A DNA stretch of 64,000 nt from Ficedula albicollis. Taxonomy: Eukaryota; Chordata; Aves; Passeriformes; Muscicapidae. The position numbers were made by a program, and so were the translations under genes. Where the stretch lies: positions 2,688,475 to 2,752,474 of the forward strand of contig NC_021692.1 of assembly GCF_000247815.1 (NCBI RefSeq), read 5' to 3'. Below the pieces are notes generated by a model. It saw only the letters and a program-made list of their open reading frames with translations, was not told where the DNA came from and made no database searches. This document shows, piece after piece, positions 50,001 to 62,000 of the stretch; positions within the stretch are counted from its first letter, which is position 1, and every line of letters begins with the position of its first letter.

Positions 50001-53000
50001 AATGTTATAGATTTTTATTACATTTGTGAACTTCAAAACACATTTTTTACTTGTAGGATATACCAATGTCTTTATAATCTTCTCATATTTATGTTACAAA
50101 ATAGAGCATAATCAAGGTACTACTGAGAATATTTTCTTAAGAGAGAGAGAATTAGTTTGCTTCTATATGATTTTTGCTAAATACATGTCTTTGAGAAAGT
50201 AGGTGATGATTGGTTGTTTGCATATATCTAAGGTGACATGAAAAAAGCAGCAAGTTGGTTGTTTAAGAATGCTGAACCTCTGAAACCAGTTTCCCAGACC
50301 TCTTCTGGTCGAGATAGCCAGGGGATTGTGCCTTTCCAGTTCATCTCTGGAGTGGAAATAAAGGCAGAAAGTGTCTGCATCTGCTTCATAGATGACTGCA
50401 TGGACTGTGATGTTCCCCTGGCAGAATTAACCTTTTCACGTGAGTAGCTGGTTCTGCCTTGGCAGAAAATGACTGTTGGTTCTGGGAGTGTTCAGCATCA
50501 TGCTCCTGTTTGTCAGGACTTGTCAAGTTTCAACTGACAGTGTCTTGGTGGTGGTTGTGTGGGATATTGGGGGTTCCTTTTTCTTTATTCTGTTTGGTTT
50601 AAGTTTTGATTTTAAGAAGATTACAGTCTTTGCAGAGTTAAGATTCTGGTTTCCCCTTTTTACGTCACGTAACAAATGAAATCTGTCCTGAGCAGAATCC
50701 TAGGGAGGCTCTGTGTTGTAAGGTGTGGCTGTCTGCAAGTGTTATTTGAAGAGTATTGTGATAGGCTTTTTGTACCATTTCAGTTTAAAAGACAAGACAA
50801 AACCTTCCATTGCTTACTTGACAATTCCCAAAATCAGGAAGCTTGATTGTCTTGCATTAGTTTAAATTCCTCTCTTTTTTTGCCCCCCACAGATTTGAGT
50901 TTTCTCCAACATTTGAGAACCAGCCCTGAAGGCCATGCTCGTTTTACCCTCTCTGGAGATTATTACAACCGTGAGCTTTCAGGTGAAATACCTAAGGGGT
51001 TGTTGTTTTCTTATTTAAGTTTAGGAAACAGCCTTTCCTACTACAAGAGCCTGAAGTTCACTGTGAAATGTCTCTAAGGGAATAGGGAAAGGTTGGCTTT
51101 TGGGACTGTGTGTGTGTGAGACAGTGTGATATTAGACAAGATATCCTGATTTGAGATCAGCTGGAAGGATGTGCAAAGTGGAGATTTTGCTGATATGAAA
51201 GTGGCAGTCAAATTTTCAAATGGAATTGCATAAAAAAGTTATCTACCAAAATAACAGTTTTATAACAAGCTGTCTCTACATTATCTTCTCTCTTCTCTTT
51301 AATTGTTTGATACATTCAGCTTATTCCGTATTTCAGGAAGGAGCAGCATGTGAGGGCAGGTGATTGGGCTGAAGACAAAGGATTAACCTAAGAAGACCAC
51401 CACAATTTATGTTTTTGATACAAAAAAGCAGGCCAGATGGCCTCAATACAGGCCAGATACTGACAAAACAAGTAATCTAGCTAGTTGTGTGGGTTTTTTT
51501 TAACTTAGAAACTAAATTTTCTGTTACATTACTGGTGACAAGCACTCAGAAATTATCTGTCAATAACAAGATAATTTTTTTTGTTTTAAAGAATACTTTG
51601 TTTTTAAGAATATACAGGGTGGTTTTTTTAACAGCTTTTAGACCTTTATTTCTGAGATACTGAATAATAGCCAACTTAACTTATAATTGTGTCAAAATCA
51701 TTGTCAAAGCTGTTTGAGAGAGCTTAATTCCAGGTAGCTTAGTTATAGAGCTGTAATTGCCTCCTAGTGCTTTAATTGGAACTAAGATATTTCTGCAAGG
51801 CCCTACATACATGGTCTCAATGGAGAAGCTGGACCAAATTTGTATTAGATATTTAATTAAATCAATAGGCTTGCAACTTTCTCTTGAGCGTGGATTAAAA
51901 GTAAAGGATCTAATGATGAAAGTTTCATTATTAAGTATGTAAAGAGCATTCCATGTGTGTGGCAGAGGTGATGGTTTTTGTTTCTCCCAGGGTGGGAGCC
52001 CTTCATTGAGCCCTGGCCGTGCTCAGTGTCCTGGCAGCAGCAAACCTCGAGCCGCCTGCACCCGCCCCGCCTCCGGCTGGAGGTCAAGGCCACACCACGC
52101 CTGGATGTAAACATCACCTCTGTTCTCATAGGTATGTGGGAATATTCCCTGAGAGCAGCACTCTGCAGTCTGCTTTGCACTGCTGGAAATGACAGACATC
52201 CCTAATTAAAGTACTGCTGGAGGGAGCAGGACTGGCCCGGGTCCCTCCCTGCTTCCCAGGATGCTGTACCAGGTGTCAGTTTAGGCAGCCTATGTTCTGT
52301 CAGATGGTGTGAAAGTGTAAAGACATGGGATGCATGTGTTAGAGGTCAGTAGGAATTCTTTCTCTGGTTATATGAATTCTATCAAATTTGTATGTTATTT
52401 GAAATTTATTTTTAATCAGAAACAGGCTTTCACCTAAAGCTTTCTATACTTCACAGGGCTTAAAAATATTTTGATCAGCTCATCATTTCTCAGTACAGTG
52501 ACAGGTGTAGTGGGGAGCTACTCATTTCAATTCTTTGGTCTCTGAGCACCTGAGCTGTCAATTCCCACCTCTGGAAATCAAATTATTTTGTTCATCCTTA
52601 ACTCCAGTTTTATGTGAGCTTCTGCATTGTGAAGCTCTAATTGTGTACTTTTCCCAGGAATATTGTTGCTCATTCAGAATTATTTGGTGAGCACGATAAA
52701 AGAAAAGCCAACAGATGAGCTTGTAGATGTAACAGAAAAACCTTCCTTTGTCCTTTCTTTCCTAAGGAGAAGCCAGGGGTTTGGCAGAAAGAGGGGGAGG
52801 CAGGGTGGCAGGAGGAGAAGCAAATCAATGATTCCTAAGATTATACTTTTACAAAGCAGTGATAATAAGTAGTGAGGTTAGTTTGTGATTAATATTGTGC
52901 CAGAGGACTCAATTGGTGTCTTGATTTTTATGCAGGAATGTGCATGTGCCTCTTAAAAAGAAGCAAAGCCCCAAACCCCTAGGAAGTACTTCTAACATGA

Positions 53001-56000
53001 AAATATTTAAGGTTAATAGCCTTGGCAGGGAGAACTCTTAGATTGACTTAGGAGTGTCTTAAGAACATAAAATTCCACTGAAAGTTTTTTTAAAAAATAA
53101 AATCTGATGGATATATATTTTTTTAAGACACTGCTGTGATTTTATGAGCTGTTGTTGGTCTTCAGCTTATGTAAGTGACTCACAGAAAAAGCAGTGAAGT
53201 GGAACTTCTGCTGTTAGAGTGGAGTAACTTGAGTGTGATGAATTTAACACACTTTTCAATGACTTTGTTTACTGCCACCTTGGAGACATTGACTGTCTGT
53301 GCTTACATTCCTCTAGAGCAATACACATGTACCAAGCAGTCCTGGATGGAAGATTACTGTAAACAGGACAAAGAAGTGAATGTAATCAGCTCAGAAGACT
53401 GGATGGGTTCTTCAGTGGATCCCCCTTGTTTTGGGCAGAGTATGTTGGTCATTAATCACACTTTATTTGAAACAGTCCTGACACACATGGTCATCTGTCT
53501 AACGTATTCCAAACATAAGTATTTTGGATTCTCACAATACAGTGACTTGTTAGAGATGTTAGGAAAAAAAAAAAAAAGACAAAGACAAAAAAAAAGATGA
53601 AAAAGCTGTTTTCTGTTCAATTATGTTCAATTCTTTTAAAACAAAAAGCTTTCTGGCTGCTTAGCTTTGAGAAGGAGCTTTGCACTGTTAGTTCTGTTTC
53701 CTTTCTTTCTGCCACTCATGTCAAGGATTAAATCAGTATTGAGTTTAGACTGTGTGCAGTTCAGAGAGGATCTTTATCTTTCTGTATCCCAAAGACTTAA
53801 ATAACTGAGTTTCTGGAAAAAAATACTGTTCTCTTGGTGAAATAATCACCTGAGTAATAGCTCTCAATATGTGACAGCTCTTTTCAGCTTATTTTCTCCC
53901 AGAGTTCCTTCTGGAAGCAATTTTATCAATTCAAATGCCAGCTTAGTGTAAGCAAATGGGCAGAGACTTGTAATTGCATGACATGGATCTTCCCTTATGC
54001 ATGCAGGGGAAGATTTGCCTGTATTTGTGTGGATTTTCTTACCTGCTAACTTTGTCTTTCCTGTCTGCCAGGCCTCCCTCTTGTCTACCTTAGAACTAGG
54101 AGTACAGCCAGTTTGACTAACCTAGAGCATCAGATCTATGCTAGAGGTACTGTACAGCACACAGACCCAAAAGGTGGTTTTCTTCTTTGGAAGGCTCTGG
54201 CACAATAAATACTGTGCTGTATGTGGGACTTGCTGGTGGATTGGGCTCTATATTTTAACATAATCAAAACCCAAAAAACCTTCGACTTGCTGGTGGATTG
54301 GGCTCTATATTTTAAAATAATCAAAACCCAAAAAACCTTTAAGCCATGTAACAGCTACTTTTCTTTTAGTGTGCTAAATTTAATATTTCATTCTGTCATT
54401 CTCTGGAGCCTTCAGGAAAGAATGGAGAAATATAACCCCATTTAGGAAAACTCTTTGTGAGGAAGGTTATGTGAATTCAGTGTCCCTCTTCTAGAGGGAC
54501 AGTACAGTGGGGTTAAAAATAGTGTAATAATATCAAAATATTTAATTTATATTCTAAAAATATCTACCAGATGTTCAATATACATATTTATGCCTGATTT
54601 AGCATATTTAGGTACTTTTAACTTTCAGATGCCTTCAGAAGCACAGGCTGTTTTCAGTAAGCCTTTGGAAGTAAAGCATTCCAATAAATAATTTGATAAT
54701 TTCTTTGGATTCTGTTTGAAAGGACAGGTTTTGGGCAAAACCATGCAGAAGACAAACAGCACACTTCATAAATATATAGCCCTGTAGAAAAGTTAATGGA
54801 TGGGAGGACAGAAAACTTTCTAGAAATCTACATCTGTTTCCTGTTTGAGTGCCATTAGAAATATTTTCACTGAGTTTTAAAAAACAACAAAATGGAAAAT
54901 TTTTGTTTTATTTTTCTGAAATATTTTTTCTATTCTTTTTTCCCCCAAAAATCAAACAGACAAAAACCAGCAAAACATCTAATATTAATTGCTTGGCTTT
55001 TAGTAGGGGTTGCAGCTAAATTACTAAATTAATGATGAAAAAATCCTCCTGGTAATGATAGCCTATTTTTTTTCAGGCAGTAGTCTCAAAATGCAACTTT
55101 TACATTTCTTTTGAAAATCAGGCCATAGTCCCAAAAATTCTCTTTTTGAAATCTCCAAAGATAAATTGGCAATGGATTAAACACCAGAGTAAAAGTTCAT
55201 TTGGCTTCTGGTCTAATCCAAAGATAAATTGGCAATGGATTAAACACCAGAGTAAAAGTTCATTTGTAGAACCTGGGCTAGCCAAAAAGTTACATAAAGT
55301 GAAACTCAACGCTAAAAACATTTATTTGCTTTTGGCAAAAATCAGAATTTTGATTTTCAAGGATTTAATCTTCTTGCTGTTTAATTGGAAATAAATTTCT
55401 CTGTAAGCTTTAGATCAGATTTAAATCTCCATGGACAGCGTGAGGGTACCTGGGGATTTGTTGATCTGACAGAAAGTAATCTGTCATGATCAGTAACTCC
55501 TTCAAAAACTTTCCTGCCCTCCCCACATCACCCCTGCTTGCCTCCTGAAACCTTTTGGAGTGACTTCAGATCAGGTCTGGGGAAGAGATTTCTGTCTTAC
55601 CTTTTCTTTAAGCAGCTGATTTATTGTGTGTGCCTCCTTTCCACTTCTCTCATTCCAAAGATGTGTGTATTGAGGTAGCAGCCATTTATCTTCCTTTTTA
55701 AGTAAATTACTGGACTTTGACAGTAATTTACTGTCCAAACTCAGTAAGTATTTTCACAGATTTCATGCACTGCTGTGTGGAAGATGAGAGTAACACTTGT
55801 GTGCCTTTAGAAATTTGTGCTTGGAAAAAGTCAAACATGAGAGGAGAAGTATGTTCTTCTGGTGTTTTGCTGTCCCAGCAGTTTAACAAAACCAGATTGA
55901 CTTTGGTTGCTCTCAGATTATTTTCTGTATTTCAGTAGGCTTTTTCCTGTATAGGAAAATATTTCTACTTGTTCAGGCTTTGAGAATACAAGTCCCTTTA

Positions 56001-59000
56001 AAGGGGATACTGGCTAACCCTGTATTTGTCACATTAAATAAAGCATAAATCTTAATTATAAGTGAATGTGTGTTTAGTATTTAATGAACATTTGGGTGTA
56101 TATAAAAAGTTTCTGATTATGCTTGAGATTTTACTCAGATTTTCTACATGTTAGGTGTAACTGAAAGCATAGTATTTTGTAAGACTTGATATAAAGAAAC
56201 TAAAGAACATGTAGATGAAGATCAGTTCCAAGTGGAGTTTGTGTAGGGCAAGAATATCTGTTTGTTTTATACCATTTCTGTAGTAGTTACTAATTGTAAC
56301 AACTTTGAGATAATCTGATGTCCTGTTTCTTTGTTTTCCTTTAGTTAGTGCAGGTTGTGTTTCTCCAGCCATTATATCTGATCCCACAGTAACACCTGAT
56401 GAAAGTTTCTCATGGACATTCAGACAAGTCTGTGTTCTGTTTTGCAGCTGAAATGAAGACCCCAAAGCGCAGACAGCCGTTTGTGCCCTTTGCTCTGAGG
56501 AATCACACTGGATGCACTCTCTGGTTTGCCACCCTGACTACAACCCCAACCCGGTAAGGAGCTCTGCAGGGACACTTCACACACTCTTGTCTGGCTCCTC
56601 TTCCCTGTCAGCCAAGCCCTGTTGTTTTCAGTACTTTTGTTTTGCAGAGACATGTAGACAACTCCTGGTTTTACTCAATTAAGAACCTCTTCTTTGACAC
56701 AGAGATAGATATCACACTGGATGCACTCTCTGGTTTGCCACCCTGACTACAACCCCAACCCGGTAAGGAGCTCTGCAGGGACACTTCACACACTCTTGTC
56801 TGGCTCCTCTTCCCTGTCAGCCAAGCCCTGTTGTTTTCAGTACTTTTGTTTTGCAGAGACATGTAGACAACTCCTGGTTTTACTCAATTAAGAGCCTCTT
56901 CTTTGACACAGAGATAGATAGTTTTATTATTAAACAAAAAATATTTTTTTTTCAAGAGACCTAGCAGAATGTGGAAACCAGCCAAGTACATTATGGTGTG
57001 AGTGTGTTCACTGCAGGACTGAGTCAGACTAAAAAGCACTTGTGACTTGAAGTATCCTTTTGTAAAATGCTGTGATTCTCTTCACAGGGCTGCGCTATCT
57101 CACAGTGGGAGTCCAGGTGTTGTTCCTGAGGAAAACGGGACATTGCTGGGTGATGCCCATAATGTCAGTGAATGGAAAGAGGTTATCACTGGGGAAGAGG
57201 TTCCGTTTGAGTTTGAAACCAGAGGGAAACTCAGACACAGGTGAAGGGGCCAGGCCATGGGATGTTCTGACAGTCTGTGTATGGAGCACACAGGTTCACA
57301 GTTGTGAGGGCACTGGCAGGTGTTATATTAAAAATTAATTTCTTTAAAATCTACTGTTAATGTTTAATTTCTATTTTTAATACTCTTGTATGGAGTGAAA
57401 TTATAATTTCTCTGGTAAAGCAGCAACTATTGCTATTGGTGGCAGCTATTTCTATAATGACTTGGATCATTATAAGCTTTTAGAAGGACTGGGGGGCCTT
57501 GGTTACAAATCATTGTCATTTATTTTAAAGGACTGTTGATTGTTATCAGAGGTAAGAAATAGAGCTTTTTAACAAATATGTAGCACTCTTTTATTCTTGT
57601 AACGTAGTTATGTGTGTGTGTGTTCCTTAGGAAAGGTGGAGTAATTAGACATAAAATCAGGTCCATCTATCCATGAAATGGAAAAACTTGACATATTTTA
57701 ATGCTTTAGGGTGATTTTTTTTAACAGAATCCAGAGGATGTTTGTGGTTTGAACTGTTTGGTATTTAGTCTGTATAATAATGCTTAATGGTAATTTAACC
57801 TGGTCTACCCTGGTAGGCACACACATGATCTAAGGATTCATCAGTTGCAAGTGAGAGTAAATGGCTGGGAAGAAGTGAGTCCAGTGTCTGTAGACAAAGT
57901 TGGAACATTTTTCCGATATGCTGCACCAGATAAGAATCCCTCCTCTCATACTGTAAGTTCTAATTGTTTTAAAAGAATATGTAAATTAGTAGTAATGATG
58001 TCTGCAAGATTTTGATCTGAAAGCATCTGCTGTGTGAGACTGTCCCCCTTCCAGTTAGCCTGGGCTGGGAGAGCTGGAGGTGCTGGGTTTGTAACTATGT
58101 AAGCAAAGCACAGCCAGAGCAGTCAGCAGTTCATCTGTGCTTGGCAGGCAAAGCTTCCAGTGACACAACAAATGTATTAGTGACAGGCCATGCACTCATG
58201 GAGACTGAGCTTTAAATCAGCCCAGCATTTCAGCAGCTACTTTTATTTCTTTTATTGCAGGAATGCTTTTCATGTATTTAATTTGCTTAAAATAAACAAC
58301 ACTGGCAATTTCCTGTAAGCCTAGGGATTGTTTTTGAAGTATGTGGCTCTGTAGACAAAATATACTTGTCATGAAGGGAAAATGCAGTTGTAATAATCAG
58401 CAGGCTGGCATTTGGTGGAGGCTCAGTGGTAAAAATGGTCTTGTGGATTTCAAGACTAACCAAGTTTTGAGACTAGCTACTGGAAGTTGTTGAGCACTGG
58501 ACAAATAGGAGGTTGAGATCTTTTTGATATAAAACAGAATTAAATTTGATTTGATACTGCTGATGAGACCCAGTGGTTTCTTATTTAAATTTTCTGATGT
58601 TTTAATATTGAAGCATAAAAAGGATTATCTCTCTGTAATTTGAATATTGAAGGAAAAGGATACAAATTATGATAAATTAGTGAGAACTGCTGTTCAGCAG
58701 CATCTCCTGTAGAATTTTTCTTTACAACACACCCTCCTTAAGCTTCATTTTTTTGCAAAGCAGTATTACAAACAGGCTTTTCTAATCTAGTTCTGACATG
58801 ATTCCAAGCTGTACTGAAGATCAGAAACACAAAGTGATGAAAGTTTATTCTTCTGTGGTAAAATTCTGTGTTAAAGCTGAGAGCAGTATCTTAAAAGTTG
58901 AACTTCTTTAACCTTCTTGTTTGCTTTCCTCCCAGCTTGGAAGCCCAATAAATAGAACAAATATAATACATCCACAAGTCTATGTGAGTATATATTTTCT

Positions 59001-62000
59001 TTTTTTTGAGAGCTATTTAAGTAAGAGTAGGGAAACTCTACAGATTAACTGGCTTTTCCATCCTTCTAGAACCTTTTCAATTGAATGGAAACAAAATTTA
59101 AACAAACAAGATGCACTTTCAAATCAGAACAAATATTTATAATTCCTCACCAGTATAAATGTTTGAAAGATGAGTCTTAAGTTCCAATATATGAATTCTA
59201 GCATGTAAATACATACTAAATGTTGTTTTCAGGGTCAAAGTGGCAATGACTTTGTGTAGTGCAGGAGGTAAAACACTACAGCAGAAGGGCAGCTATGAAG
59301 TATGAATATGTTAAGAAAGCTCCACCTTATGTTTTCAGTTTTGACAGGAATGATGTGTGACTGGTAATTATTTGAGGCTTAGACTTCAAACTCCATAGAT
59401 TTATTAAATGATGTAATAGTGAGATGATATATAAAGTTCTTCTCTTAGAATGTCTATTGCTCTTATTTGAACTTGCATCATTTTGAGTAAGATAATGGAG
59501 TTAGTAGTATGTGGAATTGCTTTTCATAATTTTACTGTGCTTTGATACAAGATTATAAACCACCATTATGAAACTTTATACACCTTTATGAGTTGCACAT
59601 GGTTGGACTCAGTTGGCAAGTTTTTCTCCAGCAGTTAGTGCTTCATAGTGTCCCTCTTCTAGATCTACTCATTACCTGAGCTTTTTAATGCTTTTAAATA
59701 TCTTCCAGTTTTCTTCATTGCCTCCAGTTCGTGTGGTGTTTGAAGTCACCATGGAGGGGAGTGCCCGGAAGGTGATAACAGTGCGCTCTGCCCTGATGGT
59801 GAAGAACAAGCTGGAAACTCCAATGGAGCTGAGGCTGGACAGTCCTTCTGCCCCTGACAGTGAGTGCTCTACACTCCTGTGACCCTTATTCCTCCAGCAC
59901 TCCCTGTATACTGTGGGGAGTTCAGCTTTTTCACCGAGAAGATTCACCCCTGTCTTTAATGCTTCACACCAGAATAGTCCTCCCTGGGCAGGATTTGTGT
60001 CATGTTAAGAAGAAAACAGTCAGCAAGAAACTAGAGAATCTAGTAGGATTTTTAGTTGTTGTTCAGATAAACAGGGAAAGCTGAGACTCTGTAAAGACTG
60101 AATCTTATTTCTGTATGTAGCAAAGTTGTCTCTTTAGCAGCAGTTTAGAGGGTTTTGGTGTTACATGCAAAGTTTTAGTGTAGAAATGTAGTAATACACT
60201 GGTAATGTACCCGAAAGGTTTGAAGAAGGAGGTTTTGGGAACAAGCATTTTCACTAAAGAATTTGAGTACTAGCAAGTTTTTAGGCTGTTTCAGTTTTAC
60301 AAACTGAAATTAGTCTGCTGCCAGATTGTTAATAGAGCTGAAAATAACAGGTTGGTTTTTGAACATGCATAAAGCAGGAAGTAGTTTACATTAAAACTAA
60401 ATGTATTGCCTTAAAAACTACTACAAAATTTTATGTTTTTCATTAAAGGAGCCTTTTGATATGTGTATTTTCTTCTCTGGTTGCAGAGCCTGTAGTCCTT
60501 CCAGCAGTTATGCCAGGAGATTCCTTTGCTATTCCATTACATCTCACATCCTGGCGTTTGCAAGCCAGGCCCAAAGGAATGGGAGTGTTCTTCTGTAAGG
60601 CTCCAATTCACTGGACTGATGTCCAGAAGACAGCAGAGGTGTGCAGCAGCAAGAGGGAGTGTCACTCCATGGAGTCTGAAAACAGCAGTTTTTTCAGGTA
60701 ATTAAAGCCTGAAAATTTCTTCTTCTGTAAGCCCTGATAAATGAAATCCTGTGAAAGTAAATAACAGTAAAAGAAAATGCTTAGAGATGAAAGCTGCTGC
60801 AGTTTAGTGGGATGTTTTATTGGGTCTCTGGAATAGTGAGAAAGCAGTGAAGTGTAGCTGCTCTGGTTCTGCAGGGCTCCTTGAAGTCCCTCTGATAGTG
60901 CCTGTTAAACCTCTGACAATACAAAGCACACTATGAACATTTATTGTAAAAAAAAAAAAAAAAAGAAGTTGTTAGAAAATAGAATGTGAACTTAGATTAA
61001 ATTAACTGCTCTGTCTCACTGAGGATAGTGAGTGGTTTTCCAAAAGATGTTTACAAATACTCATTCTTTGTCCTCAATGTCCTCTGCTCAGTTCTGAGGC
61101 CAAAAATGTCTCTGCATAGTGAGGGCTTATGGGATTTTGTAGTTTTCTGATATGATTGATTTAGGGTTGCTCTGAATTTAGGAAATACTAAGATAGGGAT
61201 TATGGAAATTGTATCAGGAAATGACCTTTGCCCACTATATAGTTCCTGCTCTGTGTCAGTTCCATAGTTCATTTCCTAATACACTGTTTTTGAATGTATC
61301 ACAGGGAGCAAAAGAAACAAATTATTTAAAATGAAGGTTTACCAACTCAGTTTTTCACCTTAACTAATGAAAAACTGAAATGTCAAGTGGTCAGAGCAAG
61401 GATATATGTACTGGGAAGAAGGACACATTCAGCATTTATGTTTAAGAACATTATTATAGTTTACTTCAATGGTTAAAAATCTCTTTTAGTAGCAGTTAAG
61501 AACATGTTCTTGCAAGTTTATGAAAGTTGATTTTAAAGGTGGCAATCTGTAATAGCCATTTTCTGTTAGTTCTCTGAATAGACCAGTTTAGGGGAACTTT
61601 AGTCTTTGACTAAAATTAGTTCTCTGAATAGACCAGTTTAGGGGAACTAACTTTAGTCTTTGACTAAAACAGTTCCTGCTCTGTGTCAGTTCCATAGTTC
61701 ATTTCCTAATACACTGTTTTTGAATGTATCACAGGGAGCAAAAGAAACAAATTATTTAAAATGAAGGTTTACCAACTCAGTTTTTCACCTTAACTAATGA
61801 AAAACTGAAATGTCAAGTGGTCAGAGCAAGGATATATGTACTGGGAAGAAGGACACATTCAGCATTTATGTTTAAGAACATTATTATAGTTTACTTCAAT
61901 GGTTAAAAATCTCTTTTAGTAGCAGTTAAGAACATGTTCTTGCAAGTTTATGAAAGTTGATTTTAAAGGTGGCAATCTGTAATAGCCATTTTCTGTTAGT

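Larger units (their letters stand above)
54147..56447 (+). other. Long VPS13D intron (2.3 kb)
   Basis: AT-rich, no exon recognised. It holds the 57-bp and 63-bp tandem duplications listed separately. Confidence 0.7.

Noticed and set aside
52663..52872. Short Arg/Gly-rich open frame in a VPS13D intron
   Set aside because: No match to VPS13D at that position; the exons on either side join in frame without it.
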